From Nitrosospira sp. NpAV (lineage in GTDB: Bacteria; Pseudomonadota; Gammaproteobacteria; Burkholderiales; Nitrosomonadaceae), in contig NZ_JXQM01000001.1 in assembly GCF_000832065.1 (NCBI RefSeq), positions 1 through 64,000 of the forward strand: a stretch of 64,000 nt of DNA, given 5' to 3'. Of the stretch, positions 1-10,822 are shown piece after piece. Made by a program: the position numbers and the translations under genes. The notes under the pieces are model-generated. The model was not told where the DNA came from. It saw only the letters and a program-made list of their open reading frames with translations, and did not search any database. Position 1 is the first letter of the stretch. Each line of letters opens with the position of its first letter.

Positions 1-8
1 TTTGCCAT
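1..8 (-). CDS. tuf: Start of elongation factor Tu gene (5' end only)
   Basis: Only ATG GCA AA (Met-Ala-Lys) is visible on the minus strand at the window edge. An AAGGG ribosome-binding stretch lies just upstream. The call rests on gene order. In many proteobacteria a tRNA-Tyr, tRNA-Gly, tRNA-Thr array is co-transcribed with tuf, and EF-Tu begins Met-Ala-Lys. Eight bases alone cannot prove it; the sequence left of the window would settle it. Confidence 0.55.
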
Positions 9-62
9 GTTGTGCCCTTTTTAAAGCTTTTTATATCCAGATTTTTAAAATTTAAATACCTA

Positions 63-137
63 TGGAGCCCATGGCCAGGATTGAACTGGCGACCTCTCCC
101 TTACCAAGGGAGTGCTCTGCCACTGAGCTACATGGGC
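63..137 (-). tRNA. tRNA-Thr (GGT)
   Basis: The reverse complement folds as a complete 75-nt cloverleaf. The acceptor stem is GCCCATG/CATGGGC, the anticodon loop TTGGTAA gives GGT, the T-arm contains GTTCAAT, and the 3' CCA is encoded. It is the last tRNA before the presumed tuf start in a leftward transcript. Confidence 0.96.
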
Positions 138-213
138 AAGCACTGTTTCTGCCTATACCTCTCTGCTTAAAACAATAACCTTCCGGTTTTCCAGCTTTAT
201 TTAGCCTGGAATC

Positions 214-287
214 TGGAGCGGGTGAAGGGAATCGAACCCTCGTCGTAAGCTTGGAAGGCTTCTGCTCTACCATTGAGCTACACCCGC
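214..287 (-). tRNA. tRNA-Gly (TCC)
   Basis: The reverse complement is a 74-nt tRNA with acceptor stem GCGGGTG/CACCCGC, anticodon loop CTTCCAA (TCC), a GGTTCGATTCC T-arm and an encoded CCA. It is the middle member of the Tyr-Gly-Thr array. Confidence 0.96.
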
Positions 288-410
288 GACTAGCAATTAA
301 CTCGAATAGAAGCAGCCCAATCAATTACCTAATACCAACTCATCCATCCCGCGCCCAGGACGACCTGCCCCCATATCCCCCACCGCTGCCGCACCCGCAA
401 GCACAGCTGG

Positions 411-497
<87 letters not shown>

Positions 498-511
498 AAA
501 CGAAACTCCTA

Positions 512-540
512 ATTGTGAATGTTTTAGACTGACAAGTCAA
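512..540 (-). promoter_or_regulatory. Sigma70-type promoter of the tRNA-Tyr/Gly/Thr(-tuf) transcript
   Basis: On the minus strand TTGACT (540-535) is followed after exactly 17 bases by CACAAT (517-512). Transcription would start about 8-10 bases before the 5' end of tRNA-Tyr at 497. The -35 box matches 5 of 6 consensus bases and the -10 box 4 of 6. Position and spacing make it a good candidate; no transcript data are available. Confidence 0.55.
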
Positions 541-614
541 CGTGCATTTCAGGGTTTCTTATACTCATCAAACCGGAATATTCGAAACAATGAAATAGTG
601 ATGGCGCTTCCTCT

Positions 615-631
615 AGCCCCTCCGGGGGGCT
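615..631 (-). terminator. GC-rich hairpin downstream of the FKBP gene
   Basis: On the minus strand AGCCCC-CCGGA-GGGGCT forms a 6-bp GC-rich stem about 30 bases after the FKBP stop codon. No U-run follows, so it is a weak intrinsic terminator at best, or a 3'-end-stabilising hairpin. It lies between the FKBP gene and the tRNA promoter. Confidence 0.35.
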
Positions 632-662
632 GCCATCCATTGACAAATCATCACTGACGATA

Positions 663-1127
663 TTAGTGCGTAGAACCTTGACGCAGGCCTAATAGCTCCA
701 CCTCGAATATCAACGCCGCGTTCGGTGGAATGACATTACCGGCTCCCCGTGCCCCATAGGCCATCTCGGCGGGAATAATCAGCGTGCGCTGTCCACCCAC
801 TTTCATACCGGTAACACCGCGATCCCAACCTTTTATTACACGCCCCGCGCCCAATAGAAACGAAAAAGGCGTGCCGCGATCACGGGAACTATCGAATTTT
901 GCACCCTTCTTGTCGGATGCAGTCGCATCGTAAAGCCAACCGGTATAATGAACCTCGACCATTTTGCCGATAACTGCTTCTTCGCCGGTTCCTATTTTTG
1001 TATCTTTTTTTACGAGCTCAGTCACGTTGGTTGCTCCTTTTTGAGTTTCGGAAAATGCAACTTGGGGCAGAAGAATCATACCCAACATCAATACGCTCAA
1101 ATTAATCAGGGTGCTCACTTTAGTCAT
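663..1127 (-). CDS. FKBP-type peptidyl-prolyl cis-trans isomerase, exported
   Basis: The 154-aa protein has an N-terminal signal peptide (residues 1-26, with hydrophobic LSVLMLGMILLPQVAF and cleavage near Ala-Phe-Ser). A single FKBP domain follows (about residues 35-150), including VEVHYTGWL, GRVIKGWDRGVTGMKVGG and PPNAALIFEVELL, which are typical of the family. It should catalyse proline isomerisation during periplasmic protein folding. A GAGGAAG ribosome-binding site lies 2-3 bases before the ATG. It is a single-gene unit by the sequence, ending in a GC-rich hairpin region. Confidence 0.9.
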   Translation of the reverse strand: MTKVSTLINLSVLMLGMILLPQVAFSETQKGATNVTELVKKDTKIGTGEEAVIGKMVEVHYTGWLYDATASDKKGAKFDSSRDRGTPFSFLLGAGRVIKGWDRGVTGMKVGGQRTLIIPAEMAYGARGAGNVIPPNAALIFEVELLGLRQGSTH

Positions 1128-1329
1128 GGCTTCCTCAAAAATTGAATTAAAATTATCGACGATACTCTCAAAATGATGGTTCCTTAATCAGGAATATGCT
1201 TTGTCAATATATTCTGCTCGCCTCTCGCGACTCTCGAATATTATACCCGGTATACCAAGCCATGCCGCAGCCTGATTAATGGATCCGTTGATTCTGTAAT
1301 TGTTATCAATCACTGGAGACACCGCACGC

Positions 1330-1770
1330 ATGCAGGAGCGTATGACCGAGGAGATACAGCAGGAGCAGGGAGCAAGTCCGGTGCGCCTTCATGATTCACG
1401 CCTGGTACGCGCGCTCTATCTGACAGTGGGATTCGCCGCGGTAATACTGGGCCTAGTGGGAATAGTGCTGCCGGTATTACCCACAACGCCTTTCCTTTTG
1501 CTCGCGGCCGCCTGTTTCGCACGCAGTTCACACCATTTCCACGACAAACTGCTGGCGAATCGCATCGCCGGACCCATAATCCGCGAATGGATCGAGCATC
1601 GCAGCATTCGGCGCTCCGTCAAGCGCTGGGTATACCTGCTCTTGGCGCTATCATTCGGCAGCTCCATCCTGTTGATGCCAACCGTTTGGCACCAAGCGAT
1701 GCTGGCTGCATTGGGTGTCGTCCTGGCGATGTTTATCTGGCGCATACCGGTGAGAGATGCCGAGGCATGA
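1330..1770 (+). CDS. YbaN-like inner-membrane protein (DUF454)
   Basis: The protein has about 146 aa and three hydrophobic segments. The first contains the conserved stretch GLVGIVLPVLPTTPFLLLAAACFARSS, characteristic of DUF454/YbaN. A basic region (HRSIRRSVKRW) and two more membrane helices follow. Its function is not established. The ATG at 1330 is preferred because a GGAG lies 11 bases upstream; a TTG at 1300 would add ten residues. It is convergent with the OmpA-type gene that follows. Confidence 0.75.
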   Translation: MQERMTEEIQQEQGASPVRLHDSRLVRALYLTVGFAAVILGLVGIVLPVLPTTPFLLLAAACFARSSHHFHDKLLANRIAGPIIREWIEHRSIRRSVKRWVYLLLALSFGSSILLMPTVWHQAMLAALGVVLAMFIWRIPVRDAEA

Positions 1771-1847
1771 CAACATAGAACACGAACCGAGTCGGGTACG
1801 CCCATCTTTCTCTGGAAGCAGGCGAATGATCCTACCCCTCTTAATGT

Positions 1848-2519
1848 TTACTGCGCTGCAGCCTGCGGCTCGGCTACAAAGATTTCGACACGACGATTTT
1901 TTGCCCTATTTGCGGGCGTATCGTTTGCCGCCACTGGCTCGCGGGAACCGCGGCCATCAATACTGATGCGATTTGAAGAAACACCCCTGCTTATCAGATA
2001 ATCGCGTGTGCTGGCCGCACGGTTGAAGGACAACGGGTTATTGACGGCATCGCTGCCTGAGCTGTCGGTATGGCCAATAATAGTCACCAGAGTCCCCGGA
2101 TTATTGGTCAGGCTGGTCGCAAAACTATCCAATACCGGGCGGAAATGGGATGTGATCTCCGCGCGCCCGGTGTCAAATGAAATATCACTGGGGATATCCA
2201 GCTTCAGGCGATTGTCTGCGGTCTTGACAACTTGCACCCCCGTTCCCGATGTGGCTTGTTCCATTTCCTGTTTCTGCTGCTCCATTCGCCTCGACCAGAC
2301 ATTTCCTGCAATCGCCCCGGCGCCGGCACCGGCCGCCGCGCCAATCGCCGCCCCTTTCCCGCCACCGGCAAGAGCGCCGATTATTGCACCCGCGCTTGCA
2401 CCGATACCCGCGCCTATAGCGGTATCCCGGGTGGTAGCGCTCTGTGTTGCAGGCGAGCTGGCACAGCCACTCAATATCAGAACTGCCGCTATGGAAATAA
2501 CTGACAATTGATTACGCAT
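1848..2519 (-). CDS. OmpA-family peptidoglycan-binding lipoprotein (YiaD-like)
   Basis: The 223-aa protein starts with a lipoprotein signal whose lipobox (LSGC) predicts acylation at Cys19. Residues about 30-75 form a glycine-zipper segment rich in Gly-Ala repeats (GAGIGASAGAIIGALAGGG). The C-terminal half (about 110-215) is an OmpA domain with IIGHTDSSG, FNRAASTRDYL and NRRVEIFV, the peptidoglycan (diaminopimelate) binding fold. The inferred role is tethering the outer membrane to the cell wall. It begins with ATG preceded by GGGAGAC. Confidence 0.88.
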   Translation of the reverse strand: MRNQLSVISIAAVLILSGCASSPATQSATTRDTAIGAGIGASAGAIIGALAGGGKGAAIGAAAGAGAGAIAGNVWSRRMEQQKQEMEQATSGTGVQVVKTADNRLKLDIPSDISFDTGRAEITSHFRPVLDSFATSLTNNPGTLVTIIGHTDSSGSDAVNNPLSFNRAASTRDYLISRGVSSNRISIDGRGSREPVAANDTPANRAKNRRVEIFVAEPQAAAQ

Positions 2520-2666
2520 GGTCTCCCTTCATTGTTGATGGTTGATTATGGTAAGAATTATCTGCCTTTGGCAGAAATTATTCTATGGGTATCTATTGCA
2601 ATAACTTAGGAAGAAAAAAGGACACAAATCGCTTTTAAGAATGAAGCAGCTTGCCATCACATGCCG

Positions 2667-3578
2667 TCATCCGCGCGGGTGGTGCAGGGCATGGATCTGC
2701 TTCAGCCGCTCTCGCGCCACGTGAGTATAAATTTGCGTGGTGGAAATATCGGCGTGGCCCAGTAATAGTTGCACGACACGCAGGTCGGCACCGTGATTGA
2801 GTAGATGGGTAGCAAAAGCATGACGTAACGTATGGGGCGACAAGGTTTTGTTGATCCCAGCGAGACGTGCATGACGCTTGATCAGATGCCAGAAAGCCTG
2901 GCGTGTCATGGCTGAACCGCGGGCTGTAACAAACAGCGTATTGGTGACTTTTCCACGCAGTAACATGGATCGTGCTTCTTTAATGTAGTGAATTACCCAT
3001 TCCAGCGCTTCCTCGCCCAGCGGCGCCAATCGCTCTTTCCCACCCTTCCCCATCACGCGTATAACGCCCATATTCAAGCTAACTTGCGCAGCCTCAAGAT
3101 TGACCAACTCGGATACGCGTAACCCGCTGGCATACATCACCTCAAGCATGGTGCGATCACGCAACCCCAGTGGTTGTTCCACATCGGGTACGTTCAGCAG
3201 CGCCTCCACCTCTGCTTCGGTCAGACTTGCGGGCAGGCCGCGGGGGAGTTTTGGCGTGTCAATATTGAGACTGGGATCAGCCTCGATTTTTCCCTGGCGT
3301 AGGAGAAAACGGTAAAACCGCTTCAAGCTCGACAACTCGCGGCTGGTGGTGCTGGCCTTGACTCTGATCGAAACCTTGTAGGCAAGAAATTCGAGCAAAT
3401 CGGCATGCGTCGCGGCTGTCAGCGCACGGTCATCCCATCTTTTTTTCGCAAACCATTCGCTGAATTGCCGCAGATCGCTGCAATAGCTCTCCAGAGTATT
3501 GCGCGACAGCCCATCTTCCAGCCATAAGGCATCAGAGAACTCATCCAATAACCCTGCATTGAACTCAGTCGCGCTCAT
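2667..3578 (-). CDS. xerD: Site-specific tyrosine recombinase XerD
   Basis: The 303-aa protein resolves chromosome dimers at dif together with XerC and FtsK. The N-terminal SAM-like DNA-binding domain spans residues 8-95 and the catalytic domain about 115-300. The full active-site set is visible: Arg154, Lys178, His249-x-x-Arg252, His275 and Tyr284. Sequences such as PLGLRDRTMLEVMYASGLRVSEL and the C-terminal HHPRG point to XerD rather than XerC. The start at 3578 (MSATEF) overlaps the last 14 bases of ogt, implying translational coupling. An upstream in-frame ATG at 3626 lies inside ogt and is less likely. Confidence 0.93.
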   Translation of the reverse strand: MSATEFNAGLLDEFSDALWLEDGLSRNTLESYCSDLRQFSEWFAKKRWDDRALTAATHADLLEFLAYKVSIRVKASTTSRELSSLKRFYRFLLRQGKIEADPSLNIDTPKLPRGLPASLTEAEVEALLNVPDVEQPLGLRDRTMLEVMYASGLRVSELVNLEAAQVSLNMGVIRVMGKGGKERLAPLGEEALEWVIHYIKEARSMLLRGKVTNTLFVTARGSAMTRQAFWHLIKRHARLAGINKTLSPHTLRHAFATHLLNHGADLRVVQLLLGHADISTTQIYTHVARERLKQIHALHHPRG

Positions 3579-4068
3579 GATGCAACAGCCAACGCTTGAT
3601 AGTGAGCGGGATGCCGTCGCTTGCATTCATGAAGCCGCCCAGCCCGCCGTTTTTTGCAATGACGCGATGACAGGGAATAACAATGGGAAGCCGATTGGCG
3701 CCACATGCCTGCCCCACCGCCCGTGGTGCGGAATGCAGTTGTGTAGCGATATCGGCATAACTGCGGGTTGTACCACTGGGAATATCCTGAATAGCACTCC
3801 ATACCCGGCGCTGATGAATAGTGCCCCCGATGTGCAACGATAAATCAAATACGAAACCCGAATCAGTCAGATACGCCTGCAATTGATTGCAAACTTCCTT
3901 TGCCAGAAGAGTTTGCGGCTCAAGAGGCGGCGTCTCCAGTGGCAGATATTCGATATCGGTCAACCAGTCTTCCTCGATGCGAATACCAAGAACAGCAAAT
4001 GGCGCAACCAGTTTTGCCTGATAGGCATCCGCTGATTTTTCTCTAGGATTAGTCTTCGGTTTAGTCAT
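3565..4068 (-). CDS. ogt: Methylated-DNA--protein-cysteine methyltransferase
   Basis: The protein transfers the methyl group from O6-methylguanine in DNA to its own cysteine, a suicide repair reaction. The active-site motif IPCHRV with Asn-Gly-Gly-Leu-Gly-Gly-Phe downstream is intact, as is the DNA-binding helix region RRVWSAIQDIPSGTTRSYADIA. With the start at 4068 (MTKPKT) it has 167 aa, close to the usual Ogt size. An upstream ATG at 4128 would give 187 aa; neither start has a convincing ribosome-binding site. The 3' end overlaps xerD. Confidence 0.88.
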   Translation of the reverse strand: MTKPKTNPREKSADAYQAKLVAPFAVLGIRIEEDWLTDIEYLPLETPPLEPQTLLAKEVCNQLQAYLTDSGFVFDLSLHIGGTIHQRRVWSAIQDIPSGTTRSYADIATQLHSAPRAVGQACGANRLPIVIPCHRVIAKNGGLGGFMNASDGIPLTIKRWLLHHERD

Positions 4069-4257
4069 TACAGCATTGTTTATCGCCAATTTTCTGTTAT
4101 ACACAACATCCGCAACGATGCATCCCATTGCCCTGTGTCCGGCATATCCAATGAAAATTATCGCTAATCGGATATTCCGTCCGTTTTGACTTTATCCAAA
4201 CAGACCGGCGATAATTGGTTATTATGGGCTTGGATCAACTGCCGGCGAGAACAATTA

Positions 4258-4467
4258 AACCTGAATCCGGTAGTGACCACTCATTTGATAGATCAGTGTT
4301 ATGATTAATAACAATATCTCGCATTACTTGATTCTCACCTTCTGGGTGAGGTCCCCTACGAAGTGAATTGCATGGTTTTTGTGGCACATGAGTGCATTGT
4401 TCGCAACACCTTGCCCTGCGTCCCAAAAACCACACACCTTCGCCCCGTACAATTATCGGATTCGGTT
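4258..4467. repeat. R1 inverted-repeat element, copy B (upstream of pepA)
   Basis: The left end AACCTGAATCCGGTAGT (4258-4274) and the right end, whose reverse complement is AACCGAATCCGATAAT, form imperfect terminal inverted repeats. The interior, including a CTCACCTTCTGGGTGAG hairpin (about 4335-4350) and CGCAACACCTTGCC, aligns with copies at 46836-47108 (opposite orientation) and 44028-44211. No coding capacity is seen. The right end stops four bases before the pepA Shine-Dalgarno, so the pepA promoter must lie in or beyond the element. It has the form of a MITE-like element. Confidence 0.75.
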
Positions 4468-4481
4468 AAAAGGAGCAAACA

Positions 4482-5981
4482 GTGAAATTTAACATAAAAA
4501 GCGGAAATCCGGGGAGACAGCGCGGTGCCTGCGTGGTCGTGGGGGTATTCGAGCCGAATAAATTGACTGAAGCTGCGGAAGCCCTGGACAAGGTCGCTGG
4601 TGGTTATATCGGCGGCATATTACGCAGCGGGGATATGAGAGGAAAGGCGGGCTCGACATTGGTACTGCACAATGTGCCCGGCACGCTCTGCGAGCGTGTA
4701 TTGCTGGTGGGGCTTGGCAAGGAACAGGAGGTCAACGGCAAGGTATATCGGGATGCGGTGCGCGCCGCCTTTAAGGCGTTGCATGAAACGGGTGCCGCCG
4801 ATGCCACTCTGTTTTTGACTGATGTGCCGGTTAAAGAATGCGACACTGCCTGGAAGGTTTCACAAGCCGCAATTGTGGCAATGGAAAATATCTATCGCTT
4901 TGATCGTCTCAAAAGCAAAGCGGAGGGAGCCAAACCGCACCTGCGCAAGGTTACGCTCGGCACGGCCAGTGGAGCGAAGCTTGCCGCCAGCGAGGAAGCC
5001 TTGCAACAGGGGCTCGCTATCGCCGACGGCATGAATCTGGCCAAGGATCTCGGTAATCTGGCACCCAACATCTGTACTCCGACCTATCTGGCGGAACAAG
5101 CCGCAAGTATAGCCAAGGCCTATAAGCTCAAGGTTACGATCCTGGACCAGAAAGATATGGAAAAGCTCGGCATGGGATCATTGCTGGCTGTCGCACGCGG
5201 CAGCCGTCAACCCGCCAAGCTGATCGCATTGGAATACTGGGGTCAGGCGAAAAAACAAAAGCCGGTCGTGCTGGTGGGCAAGGGAATTACGTTCGATACC
5301 GGTGGCATCTCATTGAAACCCGCGGCAGAGATGGATGAAATGAAGTATGACATGTGCGGGGCAGCCAGCGTACTGGGTACCATTACAGCAATTGCCCGCA
5401 TGCATCTTCCCGTCAACGTGGTGGGCATTATTCCCACCACCGAGAACATGCCCGGCGGCAATGCCACCAAACCTGGCGATGTCGTCACCAGCATGTCCGG
5501 GCAAACCATAGAAATCCTCAATACCGATGCCGAAGGACGGCTGATTTTATGTGATGCATTAACCTATGCCGAGCGCTATGAGCCCGATACGGTAATAGAT
5601 ATCGCCACTCTTACCGGTGCCTGTGTCATCGCGCTGGGGCATGTGGCATCGGGTCTGCTCAGCACTGATGATAAACTGGCGGAGGAATTGCTGCGGGCCT
5701 CCGAGCAAGCGGCGGATCGCGCCTGGCGTCTACCACTATGGGATGATTATCAGGAGCAGTTGAAAAGCAACTTCGCTGACATGGCGAATATAGGTGGACG
5801 CGCCGCGGGAACCATTACCGCGGCCTGCTTCCTGGCGCGTTTCACCAAGAAGTATCGATGGGCTCATCTGGATATCGCCGGTACCGCATGGAAATCCGGG
5901 AAAGAAAAGGGTGCCACAGGCCGGCCGGTGCCGCTGTTGACACGATTTTTAATCGGTCGGACGGTAACGAAGGCCCGCTAA
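4482..5981 (+). CDS. pepA: Cytosol aminopeptidase (leucyl aminopeptidase)
   Basis: The 499-aa protein matches the M17 family length. It removes N-terminal residues from peptides using a two-metal centre. The family signature NTDAEGRL is at residues 347-354, and [15 protein letters not shown] and [11 protein letters not shown] (metal and catalytic Lys region) precede it. It starts with GTG at 4482, preceded by AAAAGGAG at a good spacing. PepA also serves as a DNA-binding accessory factor in Xer recombination in E. coli, and xerD lies nearby, although a functional link here is only a suggestion. holC follows after 7 bases. Confidence 0.95.
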   Translation: MKFNIKSGNPGRQRGACVVVGVFEPNKLTEAAEALDKVAGGYIGGILRSGDMRGKAGSTLVLHNVPGTLCERVLLVGLGKEQEVNGKVYRDAVRAAFKALHETGAADATLFLTDVPVKECDTAWKVSQAAIVAMENIYRFDRLKSKAEGAKPHLRKVTLGTASGAKLAASEEALQQGLAIADGMNLAKDLGNLAPNICTPTYLAEQAASIAKAYKLKVTILDQKDMEKLGMGSLLAVARGSRQPAKLIALEYWGQAKKQKPVVLVGKGITFDTGGISLKPAAEMDEMKYDMCGAASVLGTITAIARMHLPVNVVGIIPTTENMPGGNATKPGDVVTSMSGQTIEILNTDAEGRLILCDALTYAERYEPDTVIDIATLTGACVIALGHVASGLLSTDDKLAEELLRASEQAADRAWRLPLWDDYQEQLKSNFADMANIGGRAAGTITAACFLARFTKKYRWAHLDIAGTAWKSGKEKGATGRPVPLLTRFLIGRTVTKAR

Positions 5982-5988
5982 CATCGCT

Positions 5989-6411
5989 ATGACTGAAATC
6001 GACTTTTATTCTGGTGGGGGCGATAGATTGCAGACTACCTGCCGCCTCGTCGCCAAGGCGGTACGGCAAGGCCTCAAGCTGATGGTTTATAGTTCTGATG
6101 CAGCGATGATCGAGCGGCTCGACAAATTGTTGTGGACTTTCTCCCCGACCGATTTTATCCCGCATTGTCGCACGAGCGACAAGTTGGCAGGGGTAACTCC
6201 GGTCGTGCTCGGTCACCAGTGCAGCGAACTGCCACACGATGATGTACTACTCAACCTGGATAGTGAGCACCCACCCTTCTTCAGCCGTTTCCGACGCTTG
6301 ATCGAAATTACCGGAAACATGCCGGAAGATACGCAGGCCGCACGGCAGCGCTACCGTTTTTATAAAGACCGGGGATATGAAATTCGCCATCACAAGCTCG
6401 GAATGGTATAA
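5989..6411 (+). CDS. holC: DNA polymerase III chi subunit
   Basis: The 140-aa protein shows the HolC pattern: an N-terminal beta strand (TEIDFYSGG), the conserved LDKLLWTF segment, FIPHC and the closing RYRFYKDRGYEIRHHKLG. Chi binds single-strand binding protein and, with psi, connects it to the clamp loader. It starts seven bases after the pepA stop. The pepA-holC-valS order is common in proteobacteria, which supports both the call and an operon. Confidence 0.9.
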   Translation: MTEIDFYSGGGDRLQTTCRLVAKAVRQGLKLMVYSSDAAMIERLDKLLWTFSPTDFIPHCRTSDKLAGVTPVVLGHQCSELPHDDVLLNLDSEHPPFFSRFRRLIEITGNMPEDTQAARQRYRFYKDRGYEIRHHKLGMV

Positions 6412-6453
6412 CCCCCTCTTGCATCCCACGACCCTCGTGAATTGCGGAATCCC

Positions 6454-6819
6454 ATGACAGACAGCAGCGAAACCTCGCCGGAAACTGATTACAACGAGAT
6501 CCTGGAGAAGCTCGACGCGTTGCTGCGCAAGCATCAAGGCGGGCATTCGGCTTTGAATGAAGCGGACGCAAATGCGACCTCTCCAGACCTGATTCTCAGA
6601 ACCGCATCCGAGGAGCTCTCTCTTGCAGCTTCCGACAATATACCGACGCTTACAGAAGCGGTATTTCTTCCCCCTTCAATGCTGTCGCCTCAGTCTGACA
6701 TCACATCCTTATTGGAGCAGATTCTGGATTCCGCACTCAAGGATGCGGGAGTCGAACTGGATGCCGGAGCGCGTAACGCATTGATTCAGGCACTGGAATG
6801 CCGTCTATTTGGTCTTTGA
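6454..6819 (+). CDS. Small acidic protein of unknown function between holC and valS
   Basis: The protein has 121 aa, is rich in Glu, Asp, Leu and Ser, and has no membrane segment or signal. The N-terminal part (ETDYNEILEKLDALLRKH) and the C-terminal part (DITSLLEQILDSALKDAGVELDAGARNALIQALECRLFGL) look helical and amphipathic, joined by a low-complexity linker. I do not recognise a family. The position inside the holC-valS interval and the helical ends suggest a small protein-interaction partner, but this is a guess. The start is the ATG at 6454; a TTG four codons upstream is possible. Confidence 0.6.
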   Translation: MTDSSETSPETDYNEILEKLDALLRKHQGGHSALNEADANATSPDLILRTASEELSLAASDNIPTLTEAVFLPPSMLSPQSDITSLLEQILDSALKDAGVELDAGARNALIQALECRLFGL

Positions 6820-6958
6820 TAAATTCTGTTGCATCAATCCAAAATTTTCCACGACCATTCGTTGCCAGTTTGTCAGAGATGAATCCTGGCGGCCACATTG
6901 TGCGTCCAGATCTTCAATTTATAATCGCTAATTTGCCAGCCTCGCCGGTCTGATATCC

Positions 6959-9745
6959 ATGGAACTCGAAAAAAGCTTTGAACCCCGGTCCATTGAAAGC
7001 CGTTGGTATTCCCGCTGGGAATCCGCGGGTTATTTTAAGCCCATGCCCGGCGGCACACCCGCTGAAACGACCCCTGCCTACTGCATTATGTTACCGCCGC
7101 CCAATGTAACCGGCACGCTGCATATGGGGCATGCTTTCCAGCATACCTTGATGGATGCATTGACACGTTATCACCGCATGTGTGGAGACAATACGTTATG
7201 GCAGCCAGGAACGGATCATGCGGGTATTGCCACTCAGATTGTGGTGGAACGTCAATTGGATCAGCAAAATATCAACCGCCGTGACTTGGGGCGTGAAGAA
7301 TTTCTCAAGCGCGTGTGGCGGTGGAAGGAGGAATCCGGTTCCACCATTACCCGCCAGATGCGGCGGCTGGGGACTTCCTGCGATTGGTCGCGCGAACGTT
7401 TCACCATGGACCCGGCGCTATCCCGCGCCGTCACGGAGGTGTTCGTGCGGCTTTATCACGAGGGATTGATTTATCGCGGCAAGCGGCTGGTAAACTGGGA
7501 CCCGGTGCTGCAAACCGCGGTTTCCGATCTGGAAGTCGTATCAACGGAGGAAGAGGGATCTCTCTGGCATATTCTCTATCCGCTCGAAAATACAAATCCA
7601 GGCCCGGATAAACTGGAAGAAGGACTGATTATCGCCACCACACGCCCCGAAACCATGCTGGGCGACATGGCGGTCGCCATACATCCGGACGATGCGCGCT
7701 ACCGCCATCTGATTGGCCGTCATGTACGTTTGCCACTATGCGAACGAAGCATCCCCGTGATCGCGGACTCCTATGTCGACCCTGAATTCGGCACGGGTTG
7801 CGTAAAAATTACCCCCGCACACGATTTCAATGACTATCAGGTGGGGCAGCGGCACAAACTTGTACCGCTCAATATTTTCACGCTGGACGGCAAAATCAAC
7901 GATTCCGCTCCTGCCGAATATCAAGGGCTGGACCGTTTCGACGCGCGCAAGAGAATTATCGCTGCTCTGGAGAAAAGGGGGCTTCTGCTTGAGACCAAAC
8001 CGCACAAGCTCATGGTACCGCGTGGCGACCGCACGCACACGGTCATTGAGCCAATGCTCACCGATCAATGGTATGTGGCGATGGAAGGGCTGGCAAAACG
8101 CGGTCTGGAAGCGGTAGCGGGCGGTGAGGTGAAATTCACGCCGGAAAATTGGAGTCACGTTTACAACCAGTGGCTCGAAAATATCCAGGACTGGTGCATT
8201 TCACGACAATTGTGGTGGGGGCACCGGATTCCCGCGTGGTACGATGAGGATGGCAATATCTTTGTCGCACACAGTCCGGAGGAAGCGCAACGCGAGGCTG
8301 GCGAACGCAAGCTCACACAGGACGAGGATGTTCTCGACACCTGGTTCTCGTCCGCGCTATGGCCCTTCTCCACACTCGGCTGGCCTGAAAAAACACCGGA
8401 ACTCGGAACATTCCTGCCGACTTCAGTGCTTATCACCGGTTTTGACATCATCTTCTTCTGGGTAGCGCGCATGGTCATGATGTCGCTGCATTTCACCGGG
8501 AAAGTGCCGTTCAACGAAGTCTATGTAACCGGCTTGATCCGGGATGCCGAAGGCCAAAAGATGAGCAAATCCAAGGGCAATGTGCTGGACCCGCTGGATC
8601 TTATCGACGGCATTGCATTGCCGGATCTGATCTCAAAGCGCACTACCGGCCTGATGAATCCCAGGCAGGCTGAATCTATCGAAAAAATCACGCGCAAGCA
8701 TTTCCCAGACGGCATTCCCGCATTTGGTACCGATGCGCTACGCTTCACTTTTGCCAGTCTCGCTTCTCATGGCCGCGATATCAAATTCGATATGCAGCGC
8801 TGCGAAGGCTACCGGAATTTCTGCAATAAACTCTGGAATGCCACGCGTTATGTATTGATGAATTGCAAGGGCAAAGATACGGGCCTGGTCACGGAATTGG
8901 CCAATGAGCCGCCATTGGAATATTCGGACGCCGACAGGTGGATCATCAGCCGCCTGCAACAGGCGGAAAGCGCGGTAGAGCAGGCTTTCCGTGACTACCG
9001 CTTTGATATCGCAGCACGCGAAATCTACGAATTTGTCTGGGACGAATATTGTGATTGGTATCTTGAACTTGCCAAGGTGCAGTTAAACAGCGACCGCGAC
9101 GCCATACAACGCGCAACCCGCCGCACCCTCACACGAGTACTGGAAACCACGTTGCGCCTGGCCCATCCCATCATTCCATTCATTACGGAGGAATTGTGGC
9201 AGAAAATCGCCCCACTCGCCGGCAAGCAAGGTGCGAGCATCATGCTGCAGCCCTATCCCAAGACCGATCCGGCGAATATCAGTGAAGACGCCATCAAGCA
9301 TATTCATGCACTCAAGGAGATGATCAATGCCTGCCGCACTTTGCGCGGCGAGATGAATTTATCCCCGGCATTAAGGGTTCCGCTACTGGCTGCGGGGGAC
9401 CGGCAGACCCTGGCCGCTTTTTCTCCCTACCTGGTGGCGCTGGCCAAACTCTCGGGTGTGGAAATCATGCAGGATGGATTGCCCCATGCCGAAGCACCCG
9501 TGGCAATCGTCGGCGAATTCAGGTTAATGCTGAAAATCGAGGTGGACATCGCCGCAGAGCGCGAACGCCTGGCCAGGGAAATGACTCGTATTGAAGGTGA
9601 AACCACCAAAGCGCAAATCAAGCTTGCCAACGCCAATTTTGTCGAACGCGCCCCGGCCAAGGTAGTGGAACAGGAAAAAGAACGGCTTGCAACTTTTAAT
9701 GCGACATTGGAAAAACTCAAGGAACAGCTGCAGAAACTAGACTGA
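6959..9745 (+). CDS. valS: Valyl-tRNA synthetase
   Basis: The 928-aa class I synthetase charges tRNA-Val. The HIGH-type motif appears as [12 protein letters not shown] (about residues 47-58), and the second signature KMSKS is at 534-538, preceded by the editing (CP1) domain with [13 protein letters not shown] and the Trp-rich [16 protein letters not shown] region. The C-terminal 70 residues form the long coiled-coil arm typical of ValS ([15 protein letters not shown] onward). The ATG at 6959 has only a weak ribosome-binding site. Confidence 0.97.
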   Translation: MELEKSFEPRSIESRWYSRWESAGYFKPMPGGTPAETTPAYCIMLPPPNVTGTLHMGHAFQHTLMDALTRYHRMCGDNTLWQPGTDHAGIATQIVVERQLDQQNINRRDLGREEFLKRVWRWKEESGSTITRQMRRLGTSCDWSRERFTMDPALSRAVTEVFVRLYHEGLIYRGKRLVNWDPVLQTAVSDLEVVSTEEEGSLWHILYPLENTNPGPDKLEEGLIIATTRPETMLGDMAVAIHPDDARYRHLIGRHVRLPLCERSIPVIADSYVDPEFGTGCVKITPAHDFNDYQVGQRHKLVPLNIFTLDGKINDSAPAEYQGLDRFDARKRIIAALEKRGLLLETKPHKLMVPRGDRTHTVIEPMLTDQWYVAMEGLAKRGLEAVAGGEVKFTPENWSHVYNQWLENIQDWCISRQLWWGHRIPAWYDEDGNIFVAHSPEEAQREAGERKLTQDEDVLDTWFSSALWPFSTLGWPEKTPELGTFLPTSVLITGFDIIFFWVARMVMMSLHFTGKVPFNEVYVTGLIRDAEGQKMSKSKGNVLDPLDLIDGIALPDLISKRTTGLMNPRQAESIEKITRKHFPDGIPAFGTDALRFTFASLASHGRDIKFDMQRCEGYRNFCNKLWNATRYVLMNCKGKDTGLVTELANEPPLEYSDADRWIISRLQQAESAVEQAFRDYRFDIAAREIYEFVWDEYCDWYLELAKVQLNSDRDAIQRATRRTLTRVLETTLRLAHPIIPFITEELWQKIAPLAGKQGASIMLQPYPKTDPANISEDAIKHIHALKEMINACRTLRGEMNLSPALRVPLLAAGDRQTLAAFSPYLVALAKLSGVEIMQDGLPHAEAPVAIVGEFRLMLKIEVDIAAERERLAREMTRIEGETTKAQIKLANANFVERAPAKVVEQEKERLATFNATLEKLKEQLQKLD

Positions 9746-9959
9746 ATCACGCTCTCGATCATCCGGCGCTCCGTCACATATGAATCAGCCTGCTTAAGCT
9801 GTGGCAACCGCTGATATTCCAGCCCCCCACTGCCGGCTCGCCATTACTGTAAATCATCGTAAAAACTTCAAGTTTTCACTTTTGCTGCGCTATAATCACC
9901 GAAACCAACGAATAGATGCTTCTCATTCTCCCCGCCATACCAGGGAGAACCTTATATAA

Positions 9960-10625
<666 letters not shown>

Positions 10626-10822
10626 CGTCAGTCACGATTCCTGGCGGACTGGGATTATTGATGCCCGCCTTTTAAATTCGCGAACAGAGCAATGCTGCGT
10701 CGGCAGAAGATTCTACGCTTTGCCAACGCATTATGGCGCTGCCGGACCTTTAGCGCCGCGGAGCAGCGCGCGCCGTTGTATAGGCGTAAGCCGCAAGAGA
10801 TTTAAATAATCAGGAGAGAAAT

